A stretch of DNA of 41,720 nucleotides from Myxococcales bacterium (GCA_013297655.1 JAAFHV010000052.1:1-41720), one strand, 5' to 3'. Shown: positions 34,026 to 41,720, counted from the first letter of the stretch. The notes: generated from the sequence alone by a model not told the origin. Program-made: numbers and translations.

Positions 34026-35347
34026 TTGGCCTCCGGAAGGCGCATCGCGGCGAGCGCATCCACCGTCGTCCGCGCGAGGGTCGCCGGCAGGGCGGGGAGC
34101 ACCGGCGCGGCAGCGGCAGGCACGTTCTCCGGATGCACGATCGCGACGTTCATCGACCGCGTCGCCTCGTCCAGAAGAACGACGAAGTAGCGATCGCCTA
34201 GCGGCCGTTTCCACACCGGGCAGCCATCGGCCTTGCCGCCGACCGGGATCACCGGACCTTTGGTGTAGGCCGTCTTTGCGCAGGCATCGACGACCTCGCT
34301 GTCGTCGGGGAACTGCCCTCGTGCGCACCCCGTACCACACACGTTTCCGCCCACGTGCCCGGCCTGATACGAGCGTACACCGGTGCTCGCGAACTCTCGA
34401 TTGCTGAACGCGTTGCCGTCCATGACCACCTCGAACAGGTTGATCTCCCCGCAGCCGTCGCCCACAGTCCCGGTCTTCGAATAACAATTGCAGGCGCCAT
34501 TCCATTTTCGCGCCCCGTCGCGCACCAGCTCGGAGGCCACGAGCGCCACCCACGGGCCCGGATGCGCCGCGCCGCCGCCGTTGCAGGAGGCCACCCCCGC
34601 GTCGTCGAACGTCGCCGAGGCGAGCATCACGAAGAGCTTCGAGCCGCGCCAGCCGAGGCGCTTCACGCCCGGATCCGCAGGGCAAAAATAGTCCTTTCCG
34701 TCACCGCACTCGAACATGGAGGTCTGCGCCGCGTAGCTCACGCAGTCGTTCTTCGCGAGCTCCCCCGTCGACGAGGTCTCTTGGTCCGGTCCGCGCGTGA
34801 AGCCGAGGTTTTGCCCGGCGCGCACACGACGATCCCACGCCGACACGAGCGCCCAATCGGTGCCCTGCGCGGCGGGTTGATACACCGCGAGCTGCTTCAA
34901 ATCGATCGCCTTGAGGACGAGCGTCATCTCCTCGTCGAAGGGCGCGAGTCTGTCGCTCGTCGACGCTTGTTTCTTCATGCAGCATTGGCCACCCCAGGTG
35001 TCTTTGCCGTCTTTGTAGTCGCACGCCGCGTCACCCGCCGGGCGGTTGATTCGGCGAGGCCAAAACCCGGGCGCGCCGACGTTCGTGAAGGTCATCGTGC
35101 CACCGCGGCTCTTCGGTGTGCTCGGCACCGGGTACGCCCCGAGTCCGGCCCCGAGTCCGGCCGGCGGCGGTGGGTCGTCCGGATGGCCGGGGGTGCCCGG
35201 AGCACCCGGCGACGTTGGCGTCGTCGAAGGCGCCTGCGCGTCGGGGTCATTCGCGGGGCCGCTGGCTTCGCCGCAAGCGGACACCGAGAGCACCGCGAGA
35301 AAGACCGCGCACGAGGAGGACGCCACGACGAACGAGGATCGCTTCAC
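34022..35347 (-). CDS. TOS1-like (DUF2403/DUF2401) lipoprotein
   Basis: 441 residues. The signal CAVFLAVLSVSACGE gives a lipidated Cys25, followed by a Pro/Gly linker. The DUF2403-like part (about 95-165) includes TMTFTNVGAPGFW and LAPFDEEMTLVLKAIDLKQL. The DUF2401-like part (about 195-420) includes AAHPGPWVALVASELV, WNGACNCYSKTG, CGEINLFEVVMDGNAFSNRE, SYQAGHVGGNVCGTGCARGQ and GDRYFVVLLDEATR. These domains make up fungal TOS1, a wall protein with a proposed glucanase-like fold. The GTG at 35347 starts just before the signal peptide. It is coupled to the GH128 gene, so it probably binds or acts on the same glucan. Confidence 0.82.
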   Translation of the reverse strand: MKRSSFVVASSSCAVFLAVLSVSACGEASGPANDPDAQAPSTTPTSPGAPGTPGHPDDPPPPAGLGAGLGAYPVPSTPKSRGGTMTFTNVGAPGFWPRRINRPAGDAACDYKDGKDTWGGQCCMKKQASTSDRLAPFDEEMTLVLKAIDLKQLAVYQPAAQGTDWALVSAWDRRVRAGQNLGFTRGPDQETSSTGELAKNDCVSYAAQTSMFECGDGKDYFCPADPGVKRLGWRGSKLFVMLASATFDDAGVASCNGGGAAHPGPWVALVASELVRDGARKWNGACNCYSKTGTVGDGCGEINLFEVVMDGNAFSNREFASTGVRSYQAGHVGGNVCGTGCARGQFPDDSEVVDACAKTAYTKGPVIPVGGKADGCPVWKRPLGDRYFVVLLDEATRSMNVAIVHPENVPAAAAPVLPALPATLARTTVDALAAMRLPEAK

Positions 35348-35396
35348 GTCGAGTGTGTCGCCGCCCGTGCTCCTTCCCGTGATCGAATCGACGCGC

Positions 35397-36398
35397 TCAG
35401 AAATGAAAGCTCGCCGAGAGGCCCACACGTGCGCCGAGCGCCGACACGCGCCCGAGGGACACGTTCGCAGGTCCGTTCGCGATCACGAGCTCCGGCCGCG
35501 TGAATGGAACTACCGCCGCAGCGTCGACCGCGAGCCCGAGGCGCGTCGTTCCGGGCACCAGCACCGTAAGCCCGGGCTCGAGCATGAGCACCGTCGCGCC
35601 GTCGCGGTAGGCCTCGGTGACCCCCGTTCCTTCGCCTTGCACGCGTGCGCCTCGGAGCGCGACGCAGCCGCCCACCGCAATTGCGGGAAACGCATGCAAC
35701 ATGCACGGACGTGCGGCGAAGGCGTAAATCACGAGGGTCGCGCCTACCTCTGGAAGCTCTGCCGCGGTCGTCGTCACCCTCGGCGCGAGCTCTCCCTCCA
35801 CGTCGAGTCGCAGCGCACGCCACGAAACGCGCGCCCCGATCGCGATCGCGGGCACGACGCCGGGAACGAGCGCGCGGGTGAAGCTCGCGCCCGCGAGCGC
35901 CGACACTCGGACCTCGGACGCGCGCGGCGTGGGAGGGATCATCGGCGGTGCGGGCAGGGGTCGCGTCGCTGGAGGTGCTGGCGGCGCCGGCTTGGGCGCG
36001 GAAGGCGCGGGCTCCGGCGGCGGTTCGAGTGAGGCCGACGGATCGACCGCGAGCGCCACCACGAGCGCCGCCCCGCGCGCGGCCGAATCGCACGTCGACG
36101 CATGCAGTGTGCGCTTTCCTTCCGCGCCGCCGTGGAGCTCCACCGTAACGTCGAAGCCTCCTTCGCGCTCTTCCACGACCGCGGTTGCGGACGTAGGCGT
36201 CTTCGGAGGCACGGTGACCATTCGCTCCACTTGCCCGAGCACGGCGCGCTCGTCGGGACATCCCGCCGGCGCGGTCCAGCGGAGCTCCACCTTTGGCTCG
36301 GCGTGCGCGAAGGGCGCCGCGAGAACGAGCGCGACGACGGCGAGGCACGTCGTACTCGCGCGCGCGCGCCTCCGAAACGTGCGTCGAGGAGGGCTCAT
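35397..36398 (-). CDS. Outer-membrane beta-barrel-like protein
   Basis: 333 residues. The signal peptide TTCLAVVALVLAAPFAHA is cut before EPKVELRW. A periplasmic domain (about 35-120) carries GCPDERAVLGQVERMV and FDVTVELHG. A Pro/Ala-rich linker of about 35 residues leads to a C-terminal region of amphipathic strands (VRVSALAGASFTRALVPGV, LRLDVEGELAPRVTTTA, LRGARVQGEGTGV, ALGARVGLSASFHF). The final Phe after alternating hydrophobic residues is typical of an outer-membrane barrel. It begins 44 bp after the anti-sigma-like gene and ends 49 bp before the TOS1-like gene, so it is likely part of the same transcript. Confidence 0.75.
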   Translation of the reverse strand: MSPPRRTFRRRARASTTCLAVVALVLAAPFAHAEPKVELRWTAPAGCPDERAVLGQVERMVTVPPKTPTSATAVVEEREGGFDVTVELHGGAEGKRTLHASTCDSAARGAALVVALAVDPSASLEPPPEPAPSAPKPAPPAPPATRPLPAPPMIPPTPRASEVRVSALAGASFTRALVPGVVPAIAIGARVSWRALRLDVEGELAPRVTTTAAELPEVGATLVIYAFAARPCMLHAFPAIAVGGCVALRGARVQGEGTGVTEAYRDGATVLMLEPGLTVLVPGTTRLGLAVDAAAVVPFTRPELVIANGPANVSLGRVSALGARVGLSASFHF

Positions 36399-36442
36399 GC
36401 GCGGCGCACCCTATCCGAGCGCGCGCGATTCTCGAACCGTGA

Positions 36443-37258
36443 TCATGGAAGGCCGCACGCCGAACGCACCCGCGCGACGAGCGGAGACGACGCGTGGCGC
36501 GAGACGAAGCGCTCCGCGAGCCCTTTGCCATCGCCGCGTTTCGCCTCGCACGCCGCCACCGCGCGAAGGCCCTCGCGCTCCGTCGCGAGCGCGCCACGGG
36601 GAAAACGCCGCGCATGGTCGTCGAGAGCGGCGAGGGCGTCGCTCGGGGAACGCCGCGCGAGGGCGCGTTGCGCGGTGCCGAGGAGGGCGACCTCGGCTTC
36701 GAGATCGTCGCTCCGCGCGCTCCCCTGAGGCGCCCCGTGCGAGGGCGAAGCGACGTGCGCCGTGGGCGCGGGAGGGCCCGGGATCGTGGAGGGGGCGGCG
36801 GTGGGCTCCAGCGGTGTCGACGGCGCTTCGGGGCTCGCGGTCACGCCGTTCGTGAAGGGCGTCGTCGGCGTGGCGGGCGTGGGCGGCTTGCTCGCGGGGT
36901 GGCCATCGGGTGGTGCCGTCGTGGCCGTCGTCGTCGTCGCCGTCGGGCCTTCGAGAGCGCCCTTTGCAGCGTAAATTCCAGCGCTTCCCGCGATGCCGAG
37001 GAGCACCACCGTGGCCCCGATCTTCCACCCGAAGAACGAGCTTGCCCCGGCGACGCCTTTGGCCGCGAGCCCCACGTTTGCGCTGGTGCCGACCGCGCTG
37101 GTACCCACGGTCGCGCCAGCTCCGATCGAAGCGACCGAGGTCGCGGTGACGGCGGCGATCACGCGCGCGCGCACGCGTGCTCGGTCGTGGGCCGTCGGAT
37201 CGTCGGCCGCGCGGAGAGCGTCGAAGAGGAATTTTTCGTCGGGTCCGAGGTCGTCCAT
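36443..37258 (-). CDS. Anti-sigma-like single-pass membrane protein
   Basis: 271 residues. A short cytoplasmic N-terminus (MDDLGPDEKFLFDALRAADD, then RARVRARVIAAVTAT) precedes one transmembrane helix at about 79-98 (KIGATVVLLGIAGSAGIYAA). A long Thr/Pro/Ala linker follows, with a C-terminal helical, TPR-like part (EAEVALLGTAQRALARRSPS, DALAALDDHARRFPRGALAT). No zinc HxxxCxxC anti-sigma motif is present. Its start overlaps the sigma stop (TGATG), and this pairing with helical periplasmic domains is frequent in myxobacteria. It probably tethers the sigma factor and senses an envelope signal; that role is inferred from position and topology. Confidence 0.75.
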   Translation of the reverse strand: MDDLGPDEKFLFDALRAADDPTAHDRARVRARVIAAVTATSVASIGAGATVGTSAVGTSANVGLAAKGVAGASSFFGWKIGATVVLLGIAGSAGIYAAKGALEGPTATTTTATTAPPDGHPASKPPTPATPTTPFTNGVTASPEAPSTPLEPTAAPSTIPGPPAPTAHVASPSHGAPQGSARSDDLEAEVALLGTAQRALARRSPSDALAALDDHARRFPRGALATEREGLRAVAACEAKRGDGKGLAERFVSRHASSPLVARVRSACGLP

Positions 37259-37920
37259 CAGCGAACCCTCCTTTCGCGAGCGCGAAGCCGCGCCACCGCC
37301 TCTGCGATTTCGATCCGAGCCGCACGAAGGCGGGCGTATGCGGTGTTCACGTTCGCCTCTACCGCTTCTGCCGCCTCCGGAACGCTCATCCCCTCGAGCT
37401 CCACGAGCATGAACATGGTGCGCTTGTCGTCGTCGAGTCGCGCGAGGAGCGCCTCCGCGATCCGCGCCGCCGAAGCGAAGCTCGCGGCCAGGTCCGGCCC
37501 AGCCGCTTCGTCGACCACGAGCTCCGGATCGAGGTCCTCACGGTCACGTTCGCGCCGACCCGCGGTGCGGTGGCGCATCAGGACCACGTTGTTCAAAATG
37601 CCATACACCCACGTCTTTACGCTCGAGCGCCCTTCGAACGCGGCGAGCTTCTGATGCACGATCACGAACACGTCTTGGCAAACGTCGTCGAGTGACGACG
37701 CCGGGATCCCGCGCCTCCGTGCCACGCGCCACACGAACGGGAAGAGCTCTTCGTAGAGCACTAGAAAGTCGAGCTTCGGGCGCTCGGCGGGTGAGCCTTG
37801 CGACGCGGGCACCGCCGACGGGGCGTCGAGAGACCGCTCCCCGGGCACCGGTTCGCTTCGCTCGGGGAGATCGGCGTTCACGTAAGACGATGTTGCCGCA
37901 CGCGGCGCAATCCGTGACAC
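37258..37920 (-). CDS. ECF-type RNA polymerase sigma factor
   Basis: 220 residues. The sigma-2 region (about 51-120) reads LYEELFPFVWRVARRRGIPA, SSLDDVCQDVFVIVHQKL, GRSSVKTWVYGILNNVVL. The sigma-4 region (about 155-205) carries DDDKRTMFMLVELEGMSV, PEAAEAVEANVNTAYARLRA. There is no sigma-3, as expected for group IV. The first 45 residues are a low-complexity leader from a GTG; the GTG before NADLPERSE is an alternative start. It is translationally coupled to the anti-sigma-like gene and diverges from the LamG-like lipoprotein 42 bp away. It probably drives its own operon, including the TOS1-like and GH128 genes. Confidence 0.9.
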   Translation of the reverse strand: MSRIAPRAATSSYVNADLPERSEPVPGERSLDAPSAVPASQGSPAERPKLDFLVLYEELFPFVWRVARRRGIPASSLDDVCQDVFVIVHQKLAAFEGRSSVKTWVYGILNNVVLMRHRTAGRRERDREDLDPELVVDEAAGPDLAASFASAARIAEALLARLDDDKRTMFMLVELEGMSVPEAAEAVEANVNTAYARLRAARIEIAEAVARLRARERRVR

Positions 37921-37962
37921 GAAAGCGTGGTCGGCTCGTTTCCTCGTGCTACGTGGCCTCCG

Positions 37963-38778
37963 ATGCGGCGCAGGTTCGGTGCAATCGTCTTAGGCGCGCT
38001 CGCGCTCTGCCTCGGCGAATTCAGCCTCATCGCGTGCAGCTCGGGCGCGATTTCCCTCGGCCGGATCGGCGACGAAGGCAGCATCGCCGTCGACGCGGCG
38101 GTCGACGCGCCGAACGAGGCCGGGGTATGCGCGCTCCCCGAACCCACACGCGACTACACATTCGACGGCACCGGAACCGCTGTCGTCGACGCGCGTGGTG
38201 GCCCGGCCGGGCGCCTGGTCGGCGGCGCGACGTTGAGCGGCACCGGCGAGGTCGCGCTCGACGGGGTCGACGACTACGTGGAGCTCCCGACCGACGTGCT
38301 CGCGGGTCTAGACGAAGCCACCGTGGCGATCTGGGTTCGGCGCCGCGGCGGGCCTGCATTCACGCGCGTGTTCGACTTCGGATCGCGCAACGCCGCAGCC
38401 ACCCCCGGCGGCCTGACGTACCTCGCGGCCACGCCGGCGACCGGGCAAACGCCGAGTGGGCTCGCGCTGCTCTTCTCTACGAACGGCGCCGCGGGGGAGG
38501 TGCTCGTGCCCTCGGCCGCCTCGCTCGACGGCGCGCTCCGTTCGGTGATCGTCGCGGTGTCGGCGACCGAGCTCGCGCTCTACTTCGAGGGCGCGCTCGT
38601 CGCACGGAGCGCGAACGCGGCCTCGCTCCGCGCGCTCACGGTCGAAAACGCGTGGCTCGGGCGCTCGCAATACGCGATCGATCCGTACCTCGGCGCCGAT
38701 TACGCCGACGCCCGCATCTATTCGCGCGCGCTCACGGCTTGCGAGGTCGCGAAGGTGTTCGCGGCGGGCCCGCGTTGA
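37963..38778 (+). CDS. LamG/concanavalin-like lipoprotein
   Basis: 271 residues. The signal GALALCLGEFSLIACSS gives a lipobox Cys25, then a short acidic linker. The mature domain follows the LamG/pentraxin jelly roll: TRDYTFDGTGTAVVDARGG, GEVALDGVDDYVELPTD, TVAIWVRRRGGPAFTRVFDF, SVIVAVSATELALYFEGALV and YADARIYSRALTACEVAKVF. DGVDDYVELP and the closing ARIYSRAL are typical of the family, which often binds sugars. It is divergent from the sigma gene and may share its promoter region, so it could belong to the same regulon. It could dock the cell onto a polysaccharide; the ligand is not known. Confidence 0.82.
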   Translation: MRRRFGAIVLGALALCLGEFSLIACSSGAISLGRIGDEGSIAVDAAVDAPNEAGVCALPEPTRDYTFDGTGTAVVDARGGPAGRLVGGATLSGTGEVALDGVDDYVELPTDVLAGLDEATVAIWVRRRGGPAFTRVFDFGSRNAAATPGGLTYLAATPATGQTPSGLALLFSTNGAAGEVLVPSAASLDGALRSVIVAVSATELALYFEGALVARSANAASLRALTVENAWLGRSQYAIDPYLGADYADARIYSRALTACEVAKVFAAGPR

Positions 38779-38794
38779 TACGAGAAGCTTCGGC

Positions 38795-40126
38795 TCAGAG
38801 ATCTTCTACGACCACGAACGCGCGCCGGCTCGCCGGGAGATACCCGCTTATCCGATACGTTCCGCGATCCTTGTCGAGCGGGATGAGCGCGGTCCCTTCC
38901 GAGCGGGGGAACCAGGCGTCGTCGCGCCATTCGTACCAGAGCTTCCCCTTCGTCACGAGCGGGCCGGTGCCCTCCTGCTCGTACACCGTCACGCGGTAGA
39001 GGTTCTCCTTCGGGATCGCGGGGATCGTGCCGGCGCGTACTTTGTCGCGCATCTTGTCGCGGAGCTCGGGCCAGGTGAACCCCTCGGCGTGCGCAACGCT
39101 GTAACCCTCGAGATCGCACCCGCCGCCGAACGGCTTGTCGAAGTTGCCGGGGAGGGTGTCGTCCCACTTGGCCACGTCGCGCATCGGCTTGCCCTTGTGG
39201 CCCCAATACTTGTGTCCGGGTGAGCCGATGCTCGCGTATCCGGGGAGCAACGTCTCGGCGAGATAATACGACTCGTCGCCGGGGAACTGCGTGCGGGTGA
39301 TCGGCACCGGCGCGGTGCCGAGGTTGATCATCGTGCAGCGCGGCTCGTCGCTCCACTTCTTGCGCCCGAGTGGCAAGTTTTTTGGAACGTACACTTTGCC
39401 GCTTTCGTCGACATAGAGGCCAAAACCGATCGCTTGGTTGATCTCTTTGGGATTCCATCCTCCGCGGTGGCGCGGCCAGGTCGTGTCCGGAGGAACGAAT
39501 GTTTTCATTTCGACCGACGCGCCGTTCTTCACGAAGCGCCAGGTGGGGCGAAACGCGCCGAAAATGTCGCCCTGATCGTCGTCGTAGTCCGTGAAGTAGC
39601 CATACTCGTAGCCCGGCTCCACATGATAAATGAATGGCAAAGCGCCAATTTCGCCGACCGTCTTCTTTATGTCGTGACCAATCGCCCAGCCGAGGTTGTC
39701 GGTGCCGGGGGTGAACGCCACCGCGTCCATCACGCCGGGCAAGTACGGCAGCTCGAAGTGGCTATCCACCACGTAGTGAGTCGCGGTCTCTTGCAGCGGG
39801 TAGGTCTTTCCCCTTCGCGCGTACGAGAGCACGTATTCGCACGGCGTCGCGGTGATCACCTCGTACGGTTTTCCCGCGTAGGTCGTCGTGCCTATCTTAC
39901 GAATCGAGAACGCGCCGTCCTTGCAGGCTCCTCCGTCGACCACGACTGGGGGAAGGGGAGTGGGGGCACCGGACGTCGGCACCGGGAGGGTGCCACCACC
40001 ACCTCCGTCGGTCGTCGCGCCGTCGCCGTCGCCGCTCCCTGGCTCGCTCCCGCAGCCGTGGAGAAAGGCACCGACGAAGAGAGCGAGTACGAGCGCCGCT
40101 GCAGAATCGGTCCGAGAGAGCTTCAT
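38795..40126 (-). CDS. Large secreted lipoprotein, unknown family
   Basis: 443 residues. The signal LVLALFVGAFLHGCGSE gives Cys25 as the lipidation site, followed by an Asp/Gly-rich and then a Pro-rich linker. The mature part begins at a Cys (GGACKDGAFSIRKIGT) and is rich in Trp, Tyr and Gly: GYEYGYFTDYDDDQGDIFGA, GWNPKEINQAIGFGLYVDES, PGHKYWGHKGKPMRD, KLWYEWRDDAWFPRSE. It ends with a beta strand ISGYLPASRRAFVVVEDL. Aromatic-rich surfaces of this sort often contact carbohydrate, but I recognise no catalytic motif. It is convergent with the LamG gene (16 bp apart). The IS element sits about 120 bp upstream of its start and may affect its expression. Confidence 0.75.
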   Translation of the reverse strand: MKLSRTDSAAALVLALFVGAFLHGCGSEPGSGDGDGATTDGGGGGTLPVPTSGAPTPLPPVVVDGGACKDGAFSIRKIGTTTYAGKPYEVITATPCEYVLSYARRGKTYPLQETATHYVVDSHFELPYLPGVMDAVAFTPGTDNLGWAIGHDIKKTVGEIGALPFIYHVEPGYEYGYFTDYDDDQGDIFGAFRPTWRFVKNGASVEMKTFVPPDTTWPRHRGGWNPKEINQAIGFGLYVDESGKVYVPKNLPLGRKKWSDEPRCTMINLGTAPVPITRTQFPGDESYYLAETLLPGYASIGSPGHKYWGHKGKPMRDVAKWDDTLPGNFDKPFGGGCDLEGYSVAHAEGFTWPELRDKMRDKVRAGTIPAIPKENLYRVTVYEQEGTGPLVTKGKLWYEWRDDAWFPRSEGTALIPLDKDRGTYRISGYLPASRRAFVVVEDL

Positions 40127-40211
40127 CCTCGGTCCTGTTGCCGGTCCGGCCCGGTCCCGTGATCGAATCGCACGACGGTCGCTCGAAGGTGCACGGCGCG
40201 GGCAGAACACG

Positions 40212-40247
40212 CAGCACGAGGCCCGCGCGGAGCGCGACGGGCTGCTG
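40212..40247. other. Strong imperfect palindrome next to the IS end
   Basis: CAGCA, GCCCG and CGCG pair with CGCG, CGGGC and TGCTG around a GAG loop, giving 14 base pairs with a four-base bulge on one side and one A on the other. It has no T-run, so it is not a classic terminator. It ends two bases before the inverted repeat of the IS element, and IS1111-type elements are known to target REP-like or attC-like hairpins. It lies in the upstream region of the lipoprotein gene. Confidence 0.6.
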
Positions 40248-40259
40248 ATATGGTGGGCC

Positions 40260-40511
40260 CTGTCAAGTCGGTCAGGTCTTTCTTTCGTTGCTCTTGGTTC
40301 GTCATCGCATCGGTGAAGGCAGCGGTCGACGAGGTCTTCGACGGTGGATCAGGCTGATATGCGCGGGTTGGGTACCGCATGACCTGGTTTCGTCGAGGGC
40401 TACCTCGGTCTAGCGACGGGAGTCGAAGGCAGACCTTCGTCCCTTAACAGCCGCGAGGATTCCCTTTCCGTCTGTCGACCGCTGGCTTCACCGATCCGAT
40501 TGGCACGAGGC
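40260..40511 (-). ncRNA. Candidate seekRNA/bridge-RNA region of the IS
   Basis: About 250 bp of non-coding sequence lies between the transposase stop and the inverted repeat. In IS1111-type elements the guide RNA that recognises donor and target DNA is encoded in this 3' position. Minus-strand segments such as AGGTCTGCCTT and GGTCGACAGAC could fold locally. The exact RNA ends and guide loops were not determined, so the call rests on position and family knowledge. Confidence 0.35.
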
Positions 40512-41627
40512 TCAAGCCGCCGCGGCCGCCGAGAGCTCAGGCTGGCGTGCGAGGTCCCAGATGAACCCACAGAGCTCGCGGGCCACTGCCGTAACGACCT
40601 GCTGTTTGTTCTTCCCGCGAGCAAGGAGCGCGCGGTAGCGGTCGTTCAGCCTCTTCTGAGCCTTCCAGCCAATCGCGCGAACGCCTTGAGAGAGTCCTTC
40701 GCTCCGCGCGCGCAACCGCGGCCCGATCGCGGGACGGAATCGATAGCTCCACGCCGACTCGATGAGGATGCGTCTCAGATGGCCGTTCCCCGCGCGCGTG
40801 ATGGCGCCGCGTCGTCGTCGCTCCCCGCTCGAGTGCTCCGACGGGACCAAGCCGAGAAAGGCCATCAGCTGGCGCGGGTGCTCGAATCGCGTGATGCAGC
40901 CGAGCTCCGCGGCGATGACGACCGCAGTGAGCGTCTGCACCCCGCGAAGACCTTGGAGCGCCCGAACGAGTGGCTTCGCGCTCCAAGTCTCCACGAGAGC
41001 CGCGATGTCCTTGTCGAGCCGAGCGACGCGCGCCGTAGCCTCCTCGACCGTGTGAGTGTAGTCTACAAGCACTCGATTTTGCGCTTCATGCTCGAACTTC
41101 TGCGCTCGGATCCAGGCGAGATGCGGCTCCGTCCAGGTGCCCTTCTTCGCGTAGTGGCGCCCGTGCCTCAGCAAGAACTTCGAGAGCTGGTGGCGAGCGA
41201 CGCGTTCCGCGTTCTTCGCGTCGTCGCGCGTGCGCTCCAGATCGCGCATCGCTTCGGTTTGCGCGTCCGGGACATACACGGCCGTCAAATCCCCTGAGCG
41301 GTGAAATCGAGCCAGGCGCACGGCGTCCCGGCGGTCCGTCTTTACCTGCGCTCCTGGCTGCTTGGGGATGAGCGATGGGGCGATCACCTTGCAGTCGATC
41401 TTCGCTTCGAGCAGCGCGCGGTAGAGCCCGAACCCCGTCGGTCCTGCCTCGTAGCAGGCGCGAATCTCGGCGCCTGCTCGTGCAAGCTTGCGTAGCTCTT
41501 TCACGAGGCGGGGGACGTCGTGCGGGATCTCGCAGACCACGCTCGGTTCCGAGCGGTCGTTGTCGGCGACTGCGATGACGATGCTGCTCTTGTGGACGTC
41601 GAGTCCGACGAATCGTACCTTGCTCAT
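40512..41627 (-). CDS. IS110-family transposase (DEDD plus Transposase_20)
   Basis: 371 residues from MSKVRFVGLDVHK. The N-terminal RuvC-like domain has the full DEDD set: Asp10 in GLDVHK, Glu60 in CYEAGPTG, and Asp98 and Asp101 in KTDRRDA. A coiled linker (about 120-230) precedes the C-terminal Transposase_20 domain, with LVRALQGLRGVQTLTAVVIA, QLMAFLGLVPSEHSSGERRR and the following GAITRAGNGHLRRILIESAW. The Ser in EHSSGE is in the place of the catalytic serine of IS110 recombinases. Length and motifs are normal, so it is probably active. The ATG at 41627 is chosen over the in-frame extension to 41669 because the family starts at this motif. Confidence 0.93.
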   Translation of the reverse strand: MSKVRFVGLDVHKSSIVIAVADNDRSEPSVVCEIPHDVPRLVKELRKLARAGAEIRACYEAGPTGFGLYRALLEAKIDCKVIAPSLIPKQPGAQVKTDRRDAVRLARFHRSGDLTAVYVPDAQTEAMRDLERTRDDAKNAERVARHQLSKFLLRHGRHYAKKGTWTEPHLAWIRAQKFEHEAQNRVLVDYTHTVEEATARVARLDKDIAALVETWSAKPLVRALQGLRGVQTLTAVVIAAELGCITRFEHPRQLMAFLGLVPSEHSSGERRRRGAITRAGNGHLRRILIESAWSYRFRPAIGPRLRARSEGLSQGVRAIGWKAQKRLNDRYRALLARGKNKQQVVTAVARELCGFIWDLARQPELSAAAAA

Positions 41628-41720
41628 GGGCCAGTCTCCTGCTGCGGCTCTGCGCCGTTTCTTTCCCAAGACGCAGCGTAACCCGCGCTCTCAGGTGCAC
41701 TGGCCCACCATCCTGTCTAG

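Larger units (their letters stand above)
40250..41711 (-). mobile_element. IS110-family insertion sequence, IS1111 type
   Basis: The transposase gene is bracketed by a perfect 10-bp inverted repeat: ATGGTGGGCC at 40250-40259 and GGCCCACCAT at 41702-41711. True ends are expected a few bases outside these subterminal repeats, so limits are approximate. Only about 75 bp separate the transposase start from one repeat, while about 250 bp of non-coding DNA lie after its stop. Subterminal repeats plus a long 3' non-coding end are the plan of the IS1111 subgroup. No target duplication is visible, as is normal for the family. Confidence 0.75.

Noticed and set aside
40212-40247. Integron attC site
   Set aside because: The hairpin lacks the conserved R core sites (GTTRRRY and its partner) expected at the ends of attC, and there is no integrase or cassette array.

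Overview
The window is very GC-rich, with strong G/C preference at third codon positions. It is packed with secreted lipoproteins that carry a lipobox cysteine followed by Asp/Gly/Pro/Ala-rich linkers. It also encodes a membrane-anchored Ser/Thr kinase, PEGA/TPR proteins and an ECF sigma factor. This style fits a myxobacterium (Myxococcota, probably Polyangia). That is inferred from gene style; there is no rRNA or other phylogenetic marker beyond an initiator tRNA.

Layout. 1-190: degenerate tandem repeat, with a related copy at about 6650-6700. 195-4072: GDSL hydrolase and NmrA-type reductase, a convergent TetR regulator, a small lipoprotein and a large unknown protein, several of them broken by frameshifts. 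4236-6372: AraC regulator and secreted GH5 glycosidase. 7025-9607: small membrane and hypothetical proteins and a lipoprotein. 9790-11266: ArsR / SRPBCC / RibD-DHFR-like operon. 11547-13538: Coq4-like protein and unknown proteins. 13631-17522: three overlapping genes read leftwards (kinase, TPR-PEGA membrane protein, Gly-rich lipoprotein). 17626-23017: lipoprotein, a class II photolyase fused to a renalase-like flavoprotein, and a METTL25/RRNAD1-type methyltransferase. 23169-26585: small membrane protein, DUF1579 protein, PEGA outer-membrane protein, an orphan monooxygenase C-terminal domain and a zinc-ribbon membrane protein. 26739-26812: initiator tRNA with its own terminator. 26978-32839: lipoproteins, a second zinc-ribbon membrane protein and hypotheticals. 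33024-40126: ECF sigma, anti-sigma-like protein, outer-membrane protein, TOS1-like lipoprotein and GH128 lipoprotein in one leftward run, with a divergent LamG-type lipoprotein and a further unknown lipoprotein. 40250-41711: an IS110-family element of the IS1111 type.

The most interesting region is 33024-38778. Two domain families best known from fungal wall biology (TOS1-like DUF2403/DUF2401 and GH128 beta-1,3-glucanase) are translationally coupled. They lie downstream of an ECF sigma/anti-sigma pair and an outer-membrane protein, and a concanavalin-like lipoprotein diverges from the sigma gene. This could be a sensing-and-attack locus for beta-1,3-glucan, for example fungal or yeast walls. 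The photolyase-flavoprotein fusion is the second notable item.

Many frame breaks occur at homopolymers (for example G6, G3, T4 and C3 runs). Part of the apparent gene decay is therefore probably sequencing or assembly indels rather than true pseudogenes.
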